From contig OZ024811.1 in NCBI GenBank assembly GCA_964017045.1, positions 9,945,674 through 10,009,673 on the forward strand: a stretch of DNA of 64,000 bases, read 5' to 3'. A program made the position numbers and the translations under genes. The notes below the pieces were generated by a model, which worked only from the letters and a program-made list of their open reading frames with translations, was not told the origin of the DNA and did not search any database. This stretch comes from Omphiscola glabra (taxonomy: Eukaryota > Mollusca > Gastropoda > Lymnaeidae). Shown here piece by piece: positions 32,001-40,530 of this stretch. Every line of letters starts with the position of its first letter. Positions within the stretch are counted from its first letter, which is position 1.

Positions 32001-35000
32001 AAACGGCTCAAAGGCAGACCTAGGCTTAGATGGATGGATGATGTGGAGAAAGATCTACAACAACTGGGAATCCAAGCATGGAAAAGAAAGGCATTAGTTA
32101 GGTCTGAGTGGAAGGAAGTAGTGAGGCAGAGTGGAAGGAAGTAGTGAGGCAGAGGGGAAGGAAGTAGTGAGGCAGAGTGGAAGGAAGTAGTGAGGCAGAG
32201 GGGAAGGAAGTAGTGAGGCAGAGTGGAAGGAAGTAGTGAGGCAGAGTGGAAGGAAGTAGTGAGGCAGAGTGGAAGGAAGTAGTGAGGCAGGACAGAGCCC
32301 TACATGAGCTGTAGCGCCACTGTGATGGATGTGTTTTATTTTACTTAACTTTCTAGTGGTCTAGCTTTGGTTTAGTTAAGTCTAAACAAAAATAATAGCT
32401 CACAAAAAAAATATTCTATCTAACTTACGTGTTGAGAACCATTTGGCAGCAGCTCCCATCCCATCAGCTGAAAATATGTCAGATAAATATTAGGATAACT
32501 TAGGCCGGGGGGGGAGTGGGGGTTATCTTATAATCAAGGGGACTACGAGCTTTCGTGTAACTAAAGAGTGGGATACGGCCTCTAGATGGAGTTGATTGTG
32601 ACACTGCTTGGTCGTCTAACTAAAGACTGGGGATATGGCTTCTAGATGGAGTTGATTGTGACACTGCTTGGTCGTCTAACTAAAGAATGGGGATATGGCT
32701 TCTAGATGGAGTTGATTGTTACACTGCTTGGTCGTCTAACTAAAGACTGGGGATATGGCTTCTAGACGGAGTTGATTGTGACACTGCTTGGTCGTCTAAC
32801 TAAAGAATGGGATATGGCTTCTAGATGGAGTTGATTGTGACACTGCTTGGTCGTCTAACTAAAGACTGGGGATATGGCTTCTAGATGGAGTTGATTGTTA
32901 CACTGCTTGGTCGTCTAACTAAAGACTGGGGATATGGCTTCTAGATGGAGGTGCAGGTGAACTTGTTTCTTGGTCGTCTAACTAATGGCTGGGGATATAG
33001 CTTCTAGGTGAAGGTGGATGTGAACTTTTTGTTGGGTTGAGCTTGATAGAATGATTGGTAAAAAACGATATGATTGGATGGTCGATTAACCAAATGATTG
33101 AATGATTGATAAACTAAGTTATGCAATGATTGGTGAATGACAAAAAGTCATAGAGAAGTTACTCACATAACGCCTCTTTGCCTCCGAACAACACTGGTGA
33201 AATGAAACAATGTTTATTATTGGGTGTGTCTCGTGGTTACTGGTTGTCAGTGTCATATATAGTGTACGTCATAAATGGAATAATACAATATAATATATAG
33301 ATATATTGAATTTTTTTGTTTAAATTTTGAAGACAAAATGAATTACATAAATCATTCTATTGCTAAATAAATCTGATGAGTTATATATAAATTATGTTTT
33401 GAATAAACGTAAATGGAATTACGAACACCATGTATGCCCATCCGTAGACTGTTCCAACTACAGTCTCTGAGTTAAATTTGGTATGGCTTAACTTGAATAT
33501 ACAATGTGCAATTCTCTATATTTACAGACTTGTTTCGATACGTTATCTGGTATCATTTCCTAGTGGGAAATTCCTAGGTTTAGTCGTTAGTTAACAAACT
33601 TCTGAAGGTAAGTTTCTTCTGGGTACAATTCTATGGTAATTTTTTTTTTATTTACAAAATCGTCAATTGACGAACCTAATGGCACGATTTTCAGGGTGTT
33701 ATTTTATAGGTACAAATATCTCAGCAAATTTTCAGTACAATTGTTTTGAGAGGTACAATTTTCAGGGTGTTATTTTATGGAAACAAATATCTCATAAAAT
33801 CTTCAGTACAATGGTTTTGAGAGGTACAATTTTCAGGGTGTAATTCTCAAGTTATAGATCATTATGTTCAATTCTGTGCACACACTCTCGCAGTGTGCGA
33901 TTAAATGACTACAATATCCTCATGATCTATCACCTTGAAACATCAAGATATATCACCTTGAAATTTCCACATCTATCCCCTTGAAATATCCACATCTATA
34001 AACCTTGAAATATCAACATCTAACACCTTGACATATCAACATCTATCACCTTGAAATATCAAGATCTATCAACATCTATCACCTTGAAATATCCACATCT
34101 ATCACCTCAAAATATCAACATCTATCACCTTGAAATATCCACATCTATCAACTTGAAGTACAATCATGTCTCATGTTATATTATAACTATTATAAGAAGT
34201 TTTTTTATAGCATAGTACCCCAACATAGGGCGGGGCTCACCACGTTGTGCATACAAGGTACCCCAAGCTAGGGCTGGGCTCACCACGTTGTAAATACAGT
34301 GGTTTGTGTCCCGACACTCTGACTGCTACCCTGAGTTTCCCAACCTAGGGCTGAGCCCACCACGTTGTACATACAGTGGTTTGTGTCCCGATACTCTGAC
34401 TGCTACCTTGAGTTTCCCAACCTAGGGCTGGGCCCACCATGTTGTACTTACAATGGTTTGTGTCCTACACTCTCACTGCTACCCTGAGTTTACATTTAAT
34501 CTAAGCCACGTAACTCTAACAGTGCTCAATTTCTCTATATGCCAAGTTTTGCTTCCACTATAACACTTCAATTGGTTCTTAAATAAATTACTTACTTAAT
34601 CTTCTACATACGTCTGAAAATATAAAGAAATTCATATGACATAAATTAGCATGGTTTGTATAAGGTAAGGGGGTGAAGTGGCTGAGAGATCATAACTAAA
34701 GGATGCTACAGGACTTTCGAGAGAGTAAAAGTTGTTGACAACATTTTGTGACAGAAATGATACAACAGACGGAATCTAAACATTAGAAGACATAGTAATG
34801 TGAATGTTGTGAAGTGACAGATAAGCTCAGGATGGATATCATGAGACAGAAATAAGATCAGAATTTACGTGACAGAAAGCTTTCTATATAAAAACATTTG
34901 TCAGACAGCACATCACAGATAACATCTGACTGAAAAAAAGCAAATCATTTGATCCATTTAATTGTGTCCCCTAAATTAAACCTCTTCAATATAATACGCA

Positions 35001-36569
35001 GTTGGTTTGATTTATTTTTGAACCAGAAATTAATTTCAAAAAAATCTGCCCCACGCTCTCGTCCCTAACTAATTTCATCATAAAATTTGACTTCTAATAC
35101 CGACTTACCAGATAAAGACGACCCAGCGAAGTTAACAGCTGTGGGAAAAGAGAGATTTGTTAAAATCATATCGCAGACAAATATTGTATCAAATGTGTGA
35201 GAAATAACGAATAAAATCTACTGGTAATAAAATTGTAAAGGCCAAAGTCTGTTAAGTCGTAGTATATTTAACGTTAAACGTAGTAAATAATTTTTGTCAT
35301 TGATATTTATAATACAATTTTAAAAATGTAAGGTGTGATTTATTTATTTTTTATAACATAAAATAAAATCTATTTTGAGTCAAATCACGTTATTTTATTG
35401 TTTGGTTCAGATCATTTAATTTGATTGGTTAGGTCGAGTCATGTTATTTGATTGGTTGAGTCACGCCAGGTAATTTAATTGGTTGGTTCATTTCAAGTAA
35501 TTTCATTGGTCAGATCATGTCAGGCAATTTGAGTGGTTGAAGCTTGATTGTCTCCACTTACTTCCCCCTGTATTGAAGGCAGACGCAGGCACATTGAAGA
35601 AGCCAGGAACTGGTGCTAGCTGTGCTGTACAACAGCTGAACAGTGCGACTGTGGGAAAATAACCATTTGACGTATATATTGAATTTATGTTACATTCTTT
35701 AGGTGTAAAAGTTTAAAAATAAGTTTGTTTAGAGGAACAATATCAACATTAAGCTGTGTATCGATTTTTAATTTGTTTGCCTTTCATTGAACTAAAGATA
35801 TAAACAGTTGAATGGGATTGAGTATCCACACATTATACATCCATCAACTTTGGATGTGTTTGTTGTGTTTGTTGTTGTTTTTTTCTTGTTGTTGGTTGTC
35901 GTTGGTTTGTTGTTGTGTTGTTTGTTTTGTTTTTTTTTGTGCCAGGAGAAAGTCAGAAATACTTGGTTAACTTATTTATTTCAATCTTGATTTTCAAAAG
36001 TAATTTTTTTTCCAATAATAAATCACTCTATGCAGTAGATATTCTTGATAGTGATCCTTATTTAATGAGCATTTGTATTATAACATCTACCTCAAATGCT
36101 AAAAAAAATATTCATTATAAGAAAAAAAAATGTACCAGTAATTATTCATCAAACAGTGTGTGAACACACATCACATCCATTTTTTTGGTGGTTTTAACAC
36201 ATGACACATCAATCTTTTTTATTTCAATCTTGATTTTCAAAAGTAATTTTTTTTCAATAATAAATCACTCTATGCAGTAGATATTCTTGATAGTGATCCT
36301 TATTTAATGAGCATTTGTATTATAACATCTACGCCACATGCTAAAAAAATATTCATTATAAGAAAAAAAAATGTACCAGTAATTATTCATCAAACAGTGT
36401 GAAAACACAAATCACATCCATTTTTTGGGTGGTTTTAACACATGACACATCAATCTTTTTTATTTCTTTTTCTCTTTTTTTTTTTTTTTTTTTTGTGTGG
36501 AGCATTATGTTGATCAATTACATCCGGTAACTTTTACTTACCTAAAATTATTGCTTGAATAGATGCCAT
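23999..36569 (-). CDS. Secreted Met/Gly/Gln-rich protein, micro-exon gene (16 exons)
   Basis: Model from splice sites, phase and composition: exons 36569-36542, 35648-35562, 35138-35109, 33193-33167, 32467-32429, 30940-30893, 30632-30585, 30176-30162, 29600-29574, 28149-28126, 27701-27543, 27206-27144, 25929-25787, 25423-25303, 24133-24107, 24018-23999. They sum to 906 nt, 301 residues plus stop, with no internal stop. All introns are GT-AG; fourteen of fifteen are phase 1, so every exon from 2 to 12 is a multiple of three and skippable in frame. Residues 1-18 form a signal peptide (hydrophobic AIILVALF, cleavage expected after CCTA). The mature protein has a DPCSNPQC cysteine pair, a GMGGGMGGMGGGMGGMGG run, a Pro/Ala linker and Met/Gln-rich helices, ending SDSCFC. 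No family recognised. A structural or secreted matrix role is only a guess. An optional 18-nt exon is listed separately. Weak point: the exon 13 donor, GTCGGT. Confidence 0.6.
24107..24133 (-). CDS. Micro-exon gene, exon 15 (copy of exon 4)
   Basis: Acceptor TTTCATTTCACCAG, 27 nt coding LLIGGKEAL, donor GTGAGTAGC. The exon and adjoining intron (about 24094-24250) are nearly identical to 33154-33290 around exon 4 (VLFGGKEAL). Confidence 0.6.
24300..24930. other. Intron 14 sequence without further exons
   Basis: Mixed-composition intron sequence of the minus-strand gene. No symmetric exon with donor and acceptor was found here. Confidence 0.35.
24950..25250. repeat. CT-rich microsatellite
   Basis: About 300 bp of TCTCTC/CTTTCT simple sequence inside intron 14. 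Gives artefactual open frames on both strands. Confidence 0.9.
25303..25423 (-). CDS. Micro-exon gene, exon 14
   Basis: Acceptor ATGTTTCGTTACAG; 121 nt in phase 0, coding MMQQYMLKTLMGQGGG, then QPAATPAPKANQFPN and ending SQGFPF; donor GTAAGT at 25302, phase 1. Without splicing the frame would run to a TGA at 25250-25252. Confidence 0.65.
25787..25929 (-). CDS. Micro-exon gene, exon 13
   Basis: Acceptor CGTTTTAGAG side reads AAAACGCACAG; 143 nt coding a Pro/Ala-rich segment (TQPASPPANPAGSTPPVSP) then NNLAQMMQMFQNPQMAQ. It leaves in phase 0 at GTCGGT, the only weak donor. A stronger GTAAGA 14 nt further would break the frame with exon 14. Plus-strand open frames over this exon are shadows. Confidence 0.6.
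26049..26086 (+). ncRNA. Hammerhead ribozyme motif, type I, Penelope-like
   Basis: Perfect hammerhead core: CTGATGA (26054-26060), stem II AGGCT/AGCC, GAAA (26073-26076), then C-G-T-C with the A-C/G-U two-base-pair stem III and cleavage expected after C26080. Stem I: TTTT before the core pairs with AAAA after the cleavage site. This minimal layout with a tiny stem III is characteristic of hammerheads in Penelope-like retroelements. It lies antisense within intron 12 of the minus-strand gene. Confidence 0.6.
26512..26574 (-). CDS. Possible additional exon in intron 12
   Basis: Sixty-three nt between acceptor-like GATGTTCTTGGAG and a strong donor GTAAGTACATG, phase 1 at both ends, coding VDRVNEKVRKMG then ANNFKIRCL. 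Size and phase fit the gene, but the composition is basic, unlike the other exons, and the frame stays open further upstream (RTYVLLDVLG). It could equally be a relic of a transposon or another gene. Confidence 0.25.
26629..27135. repeat. 49-bp minisatellite, about 10 units
   Basis: Units CACCTGTATGTTACCTCTAG followed by ACTTCTGCATTCAC and so on. The unit resembles the sequence just past the exon 12 donor (27105-27143), so the array apparently grew from the start of intron 12. Confidence 0.9.
27144..27206 (-). CDS. Micro-exon gene, exon 12
   Basis: Acceptor CCTCTTTCAG, 63 nt coding MGHGHGMQQNPLLAATLPGV and N, donor GTATGC, phase 1 at both ends. Confidence 0.65.
27543..27701 (-). CDS. Micro-exon gene, exon 11 (Gly/Met core)
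   Basis: Acceptor CCATCCATCTCACAG; 159 nt, the largest exon. Starts DPCSNPQCNGKVNPTVLL, then MRP and the run GMGGGMGGMGGGMGGMGG, ending ANPFLSM. Donor GTGAGT. The Gly/Met stretch is itself a short tandem repeat at DNA level. Confidence 0.7.
27870..28080. repeat. Degenerate GGTGGGTCA-type repeat
   Basis: Imperfect 9-10 bp units (GTGGGTCAG, GTGGGTTAG) within intron 10. Confidence 0.7.
28126..28149 (-). CDS. Micro-exon gene, exon 10 (24 nt)
   Basis: Acceptor CTACTTTCAG, coding VIEYPMIL, donor GTAAGTT; phase 1 at both ends. Confidence 0.6.
28380..28800. repeat. GA-rich microsatellite
   Basis: About 420 bp of GAGAGA/GAAAGA simple sequence in intron 9. The serine-leucine open frame on the minus strand is an artefact. 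Confidence 0.9.
28997..29046. repeat. Uninterrupted T50 tract
   Basis: Fifty consecutive T residues (poly-A on the transcribed strand of the gene) in intron 9. Could be the tail of a retroposed insertion or a slippage expansion. Confidence 0.9.
29393..29561. mobile_element. hAT-type MITE next to a splice donor
   Basis: A 169-bp element starting CAGGGCGGACTTTA and ending ACGTAAATCCGTCACTG, flanked by a perfect 8-bp duplication AACAGAAC (29385-29392, 29562-29569). Its right end is 12 nt from the exon 9 donor. Confidence 0.85.
29574..29600 (-). CDS. Micro-exon gene, exon 9 (27 nt)
   Basis: Acceptor ACTTGTCTCACAG, coding NMFGDYFDT, donor GTGAGTTC; phase 1 at both ends. The intron after it begins 12 nt before a hAT MITE. 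Confidence 0.6.
30162..30176 (-). CDS. Micro-exon gene, exon 8 (15 nt)
   Basis: Acceptor TTTATTTTCACAG and donor GTAAGT enclose 15 nt coding ARDPG; phase 1 at both ends. The smallest exon of the main model. Confidence 0.55.
30585..30632 (-). CDS. Micro-exon gene, exon 7
   Basis: Acceptor TCTTGTTCTCCAG, 48 nt coding CLYNQATGSMIPGMVG, donor GTAAGG; phase 1 at both ends. Confidence 0.6.
30893..30940 (-). CDS. Micro-exon gene, exon 6
   Basis: Acceptor GTTTTTGATGACAG, 48 nt coding QRISGQVAGGTDPQMQ, donor GTAAGTC; phase 1 at both ends. Confidence 0.6.
30997..31144. repeat. 21-bp minisatellite, 7 units
   Basis: CACTTCTAACATAAGTGACAG units, almost identical, in intron 5. A multiple of three, hence open on both strands; not coding. 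Confidence 0.9.
31459..31928. repeat. 58-bp minisatellite, 8 units
   Basis: Units with GATCACTGTTTATTTGCGGC, TTCGGGTTGG and CCCTAACCCTGTG. The CCCTAACCC segment is telomere-like by chance only. It abuts an RTE-type retroelement scrap at its right end. Confidence 0.9.
31930..32330 (+). pseudogene. C-terminal scrap of an RTE/jockey-type retrotransposon ORF, internally expanded
   Basis: The translation GHLEGMPNERGVKRVRHQIP, then GRPRLRWMDDVEKDL and ALVRSEWKEVVRQ, matches the conserved C-terminus downstream of RT in RTE- and CR1-type non-LTR elements. Within the SEWKEVVRQ region a 23-bp segment (AGTGGAAGGAAGTAGTGAGG plus CAG) has expanded to about eight copies (32107-32290), shifting the frame. 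RT and endonuclease are absent. It lies in intron 5, antisense to the gene. Confidence 0.7.
32429..32467 (-). CDS. Micro-exon gene, exon 5
   Basis: Acceptor CATATTTTCAG, 39 nt coding SDGMGAAAKWFST, donor GTAAGT; phase 1 at both ends. Confidence 0.65.
32560..33020. repeat. 60-bp minisatellite, 7-8 units
   Basis: Units with GGGGATATGGCTTCTAGATG, GAGTTGATTGTGACACTG and TTGGTCGTCTAACTAAAGA. Intron 4. Neighbouring units are nearly identical and the edges are diverged. Confidence 0.9.
33167..33193 (-). CDS. Micro-exon gene, exon 4 (27 nt, duplicated as exon 15)
   Basis: Acceptor TTTCATTTCACCAG, coding VLFGGKEAL, donor GTGAGTAAC; phase 1 at both ends. A near-identical exon with flanking intron occurs at 24107-24133. 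Confidence 0.65.
33690..34160. repeat. Two minisatellites in intron 3
   Basis: At about 33690-33850 a unit of roughly 67 bp containing GGTACAATTTTCAGGGTG occurs about three times. At 33935-34160 an approximately 24-bp unit with CATCTATCACCTTGAAATAT occurs about nine times with substitutions. Confidence 0.75.
34205..34470. repeat. Repeat with ACCCCAACCTAGGG and CACCACGTTGTA
   Basis: Four units combining TACCCCAACCTAGGGCTGGG, CTCACCACGTTGTA and GTTTGTGTCCCGACACTC, the inner ones as long as about 100 bp. A single unit in reverse orientation is present at 1648-1695, so the family is interspersed as well as tandem. Confidence 0.65.
34596..34613 (-). CDS. Optional 18-nt micro-exon between exons 3 and 4
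   Basis: A strong acceptor (CTTTATATTTTCAG) and a strong donor (GTAAGTAA) lie 18 nt apart. Phase 1 at both ends; inclusion adds six residues (DVCRRL) and changes the next residue from V to M, without a stop. Not needed for the main frame, so it may be alternatively spliced or fortuitous. Confidence 0.4.
   Translation of the reverse strand, partial: TYVED
35109..35138 (-). CDS. Micro-exon gene, exon 3 (30 nt)
   Basis: Acceptor CTCTTTTCCCACAG, coding TVNFAGSSLS, donor GTAAGTCGG; phase 1 at both ends. Confidence 0.65.
35390..35530. repeat. Degenerate 30-bp repeat (AATTTGATTGGTTGAGTCA)
   Basis: About five diverged units with ATTTGATTGGTT, directly downstream of exon 2 in intron 2. Contains several ATTGG (inverted CCAAT) pentamers. 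Confidence 0.65.
35562..35648 (-). CDS. Micro-exon gene, exon 2 (end of signal peptide)
   Basis: Acceptor TTATTTTCCCACAG, 87 nt coding VALFSCCTAQLAPVPG then FFNVPASAFNTGG, donor GTAAGTGG. The hydrophobic core begun in exon 1 ends here at CCTA, the likely signal peptidase site before QLAPV. Confidence 0.7.
35978..36463. repeat. 243-bp tandem duplication in intron 1
   Basis: Two head-to-tail copies starting at 35978 and 36221 (TTTCAATCTTGATTTTCAAA) differ by only a few bases and small indels. A recent duplication without coding content. Confidence 0.9.
36542..36569 (-). CDS. Micro-exon gene, exon 1 (start codon)
   Basis: ATG at 36569-36567 in CACTATGG, coding MASIQAIIL and one further base; donor GTAAGTAAAAG. 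It opens a hydrophobic signal sequence that continues seamlessly in exon 2, which is why this ATG was chosen. No clear TATA box upstream. Confidence 0.65.
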
Positions 36570-36810
36570 AGTGCTGATTACTCAATAACAATTGATTAAA
36601 GTTAAACCAGTCTTGTCTATGAATTTTTCAATTTAATTTAGCTCCTCAAGTTCGAAAGTTCTTCTATTTCCGGCTGCCTTCCGAATCTGTAATGGTTAGA
36701 ATATCTGTTGTTGTTGTTTGTTTTTTTTCTTGCTATCTGTTCAACACACAAAGAGATGTGGCGAAGTTAAGACAATGTAGAACGATTGATTGCTACAGGA
36801 AAACATGCTA

Positions 36811-36852
36811 CGTCCGCCATATTTTTGATGGCCGTGTCACGTCCGCCATATT
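36811..36852. promoter_or_regulatory. Paired CGTCCGCCATATT motifs (YY1-like)
   Basis: The motif occurs at 36811-36823 and 36840-36852, about 250 bp upstream of the start codon of the minus-strand gene. CGCCATNTT is the YY1 consensus. Regulatory role is inferred from position only. Confidence 0.25.
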
Positions 36853-37102
36853 TGATAGACATGTTACGATAAGTGATGGCCGCTGGTAAATGGTGGTGGG
36901 GCGGGGAGAGGGGCAGTGGTTCCCACACCTTTTCTTAGAGGCTTCGAGGCCGCTCCAAGAAAGTCACCTCAACACTGTTACCTTGTGGGACATAGGTTAA
37001 GTCTAAGGGGGATCCCAGATTTAAAAAAAAAAATTATTCTAAAAATTATGATGTGAGTACAAAGAAAAAGTTTGAATAATAAATGAAGGACTGCGATCAA
37101 AC

Positions 37103-37235
37103 TATGTGAAGGAGATAGAAGAACAGGACATGTGCAAGCTTGAATAGAAGAACATGACACGTGCAAGCTTAAAATATAGAAAGACAGTCGGGTATTTATA
37201 TTTCAAGCTTCCACATGCCTTGCTCTTCTATTTTT
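37103..37235. repeat. Repeat fragment related to 11567-11760
   Basis: Shares TGTGAAGGAGATAG, AGAAAGACA and TTTCAAGCTTCCACA modules with the hammerhead-bearing fragment at 11.6 kb, but the ribozyme core itself is missing. Includes a short internal duplication of GAAGAACA..ATGTGCAAGCTT. Confidence 0.4.
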
Positions 37236-37514
37236 AAAAGTTTGGTACCACTGGGGTGGTGTGGTAAGGGGTGGAGGTGTAAGAGGGTTAGACAAGGTCT
37301 GAGGACAATGTAATTACAACAAATTTGGTAGAAGCGTGAAAAGAGTTAATATTTAACCCATGAGATTAAGACGATTACAGAACTTGTGTTAGGAATTTAA
37401 TTTTTTTTAAACTTCGTTAATTTTGTGCAAGATTCATATGCGTTATGCATTTTTTAAATATTTATTTTCTTCCCCGGAGATAAGAAATCTACCCAAATTT
37501 CATTACATAAAAAC

Positions 37515-37870
37515 TAGCAACAGCCCGCCAAATAATGACGGGCATAAATGCGTGAACTTCTCCTCTACTGCAGTTGCTTGACAAAACAAGCATTCAAGCA
37601 ATGCACTTTATATGATTCCCAGTTAGTGCTACCCCCCTCCCCTCCCCCCCCCTCCGGTATGCCAACACCCCTGAACTCGATTTAATATTCCAATGTCTGT
37701 CTAGCATTTAACACGGCAGATGTATTAAACCAACATTTACAGCGCACCAAACAATGACGGCGGGAAATGTGTAAACCTTCCCATCTACTAAAGTTACTTT
37801 GCAAAACATGCACTCAAGTAACGCACTTTATACTTTATAAGATTTTCAAATAGAGTAACCCCCCCCCCCC
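37515..37870 (+). repeat. Interspersed repeat family R-ACTTTATAAGATT, two copies
   Basis: Copies at about 37515-37640 and 37735-37870 share AATGACGG, CTTCCCATCTACTAAAG, TTGCAAAACATGCACTCAAG and GCACTTTATA and each ends in a C-tract. Compare 19730-19830 and, reversed, 39370-39500. Confidence 0.5.
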
Positions 37871-37879
37871 CCCATATAC

Positions 37880-40150
37880 CCCATACTTTTTCTCCATTTC
37901 TTTATACCGCATATTTATGACACCATATTTAAATTGAGACTATTTCCGAAAAATCAAAAGAAAATATTACGCACCATTCGCGTAACAAAATTTAGCATGC
38001 ATATGACATGATTGGAATAAGTAGCATGTAAAGGGTATGTATATGAGACGAAATTAAGCAGAAACTAAACAGTTTTTTTATTTTCTTGTATAAATTGTTT
38101 TTAAAAAATGTATCTACTCTGTTAAAGAAACACACTTGTTATAGAAAGCTAGTTCTGTGAGACTTAGTGACGTTGTGTGGAGCCTTGTAAACTGACAAGA
38201 TGAACGAGCGAGGGGCCGGTACAGAAACAGAGAGACGTTTCCTTATTTAGATTAATTCGGCCACGATCTAAACCTCTAATACCCCCCCTTGCCAACGAAA
38301 CCCACAAACTCCCACACACACACATAGTATTACACCAGCAGTGGCTAACAATGTAAGGGCTTTTGGACTGAGCTAGATGTTGGGGGGGGGGGAGTGGGGA
38401 AAGTGTTAGCTTGTAAAAAGACATATCCACTGTGATCATTCGAGGTTTTGTGGTGTTTTTAAGGATATTTTAAACGCTGGGTTGTTGTTGGTTTTTGATT
38501 GGGGGGGGGGGGATTCGGGGGAGGGGGGGCTGCATTACAGAATTGACTCCATTATACAGTCTTACAAGCTTAAATTCTTACATGCTTATATGCGTTTTTG
38601 ACGACTAACATTAGTTTTTAAACAAAGTTGACCAGAATTGACCAACTCCATTTCGTCCCTCCAACCAAAACGGCTATGTAGGTGATCATAATTATTTCCC
38701 CACATCCCCACAACCCAAAAAAAAACAGAAAATGGTTTCTTTAAGTGTGCATGGGGCGCCTCGGCATGTTACCACTCACCCCACAAAAAAATACCCAAAA
38801 AACGCTAAAAGAACGCGCTAGTTTAGAGTTAGTTTTCTGTACTTATAAGTATAACATATTTACTGTTATGTCGTGCAGTTTATGGGTGATAACAAACGAA
38901 TTTAGGTGTTTTTTGTGTTGTTTTTTAAATGTATTCATGTCTTTCAAAGAGGAGAGACCAGAGGTATTCCTTTCAGTGTTGGTCTTATGTGGATCACTTT
39001 AGAAATTGTTTTTATTAACAATAACGTGAAACTCTGTAATCTCTTATATATATTAAGCTTCTGGTATGACTCGTGGGCTGCTTCCCAATTTACTGCTTCC
39101 ATTTCCGTTTCCTTTCTATTCAGCGAATTTGGGATTGAGAGTATATTACAAATAATTATATATGTTTGAAAGAAAATATGGTTCAATAAACAGTTCAATA
39201 GCGTGCAAAATATAATTCCCGATAACTACGCTAAATGACATATTTTTTTTATACAACGCAATTGCGTTTGGCGAATACGATTTTCTTTCGGAAAATGAAA
39301 TCGTCTCAGTTTAAATATGGTGTAAAAATATTCGGTTTAAAAGTGGTTGGGACATCAAAATATTTAATAATAATTCATGGGCGGGAAATAATAATTGTGT
39401 AGTGACGTATCATGGGGGAGGGTGTAGCTTGAGTTCATGTTTTGTCAAGTAACTTTAGTAGATGGTAAGCTCACCCATTACTGCCACCAATGTTTTGCGG
39501 GCGATATCTAGTAAAATATAATGTCATATTTAAATAAACATTTCAGGAAGCCTCAAGTGACATGACGTCACAGCTTCATAAATGACATTTAACTCTCACA
39601 TTATATTCGTGTTATCTACAACGTCGTAAAATGTATCTACATAAATCTTCCCAACTTTTTGATATATTCGTTCAAAGAGTAATATCCCCTTCATTGCTTC
39701 CGTCAGGACGAACGGCGTGGACGTGACGTCACCGTGTCAAGGATAAGAAGAAGAATATGGGTATGAAGTAAAGTTTTAATGCATTCCAAATTTGAGCAAA
39801 TTTTACCAATGAAATAATCCTAATGAAGTAACATTATATCACATAACATACCATAAGACATTAAGAAATATAACATTTCATAAGGGGCTTATTTTGACTC
39901 TTAACTAATTTCATTCATCAAAATAAGTGCACACATTTTAATCTATCCTTGCCATTATAATCCTTTTTTTAAATTAATTACATTGCATAATACATTAGTT
40001 CATTATTTAGCTTTTAATTCTGGACACATTACATGTGTGACCAGGGCCGTCCTTTGACATAGTGCAAATAAAACATACTTTACATAATTATAAAATAGAT
40101 CCCTCTTGCCTAAAGGTACATACATTAATATTCTCGGGGAGGACCGTTAC
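37880..40150. other. Gene-poor stretch
   Basis: Contains G/C homopolymer tracts (38382, 38500) and a reverse copy of the R-ACTTTATAAGATT family at about 39370-39500. The minus-strand frame of 91 codons at 38164-38439 has no splice sites or domains and is not called. Confidence 0.35.
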
Positions 40151-40194
40151 ATGAAGGGTCCACAGGGGTGCAATAAAGTGGGATGGGGTAAATA

Positions 40195-40530
40195 AGGCGT
40201 GTCAGATAAGATTGGTATAGAATTTATAATATGAGCGTGTCATATAAAATTGGTATAGAACTTATAATATGGGCGTGTCATATAAGATTACTATGGAATT
40301 TATAATAAGGGCGGGTCTAATCAGATTGCTATGGAATATATATGGTGTGTCCAATAAAATTGGTATGGAATATATAAAATGGGCGTGTTAGACCACTCTG
40401 GTAGGGAGTAGTATATGAAGGGCGTGTCATACCACTGTGGTAGGAAAGGTATAAAATGGAGGCCTCAGACCACTATTGAAGGAAATGGTACAAATGGTCG
40501 TGTCAGAAAAAAATGGCAAGGAATGTTATA
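40195..40530. repeat. Minisatellite of about 40 bp, 8-9 units
   Basis: Units with GGGCGTGTCATATAAAATTG and GGTATAGAATTTATAATAT, increasingly diverged to the right. Confidence 0.75.

Noticed and set aside
38164..38439. Minus-strand frame of 91 codons
   Set aside because: No acceptor, donor or protein-like composition beyond chance openness.
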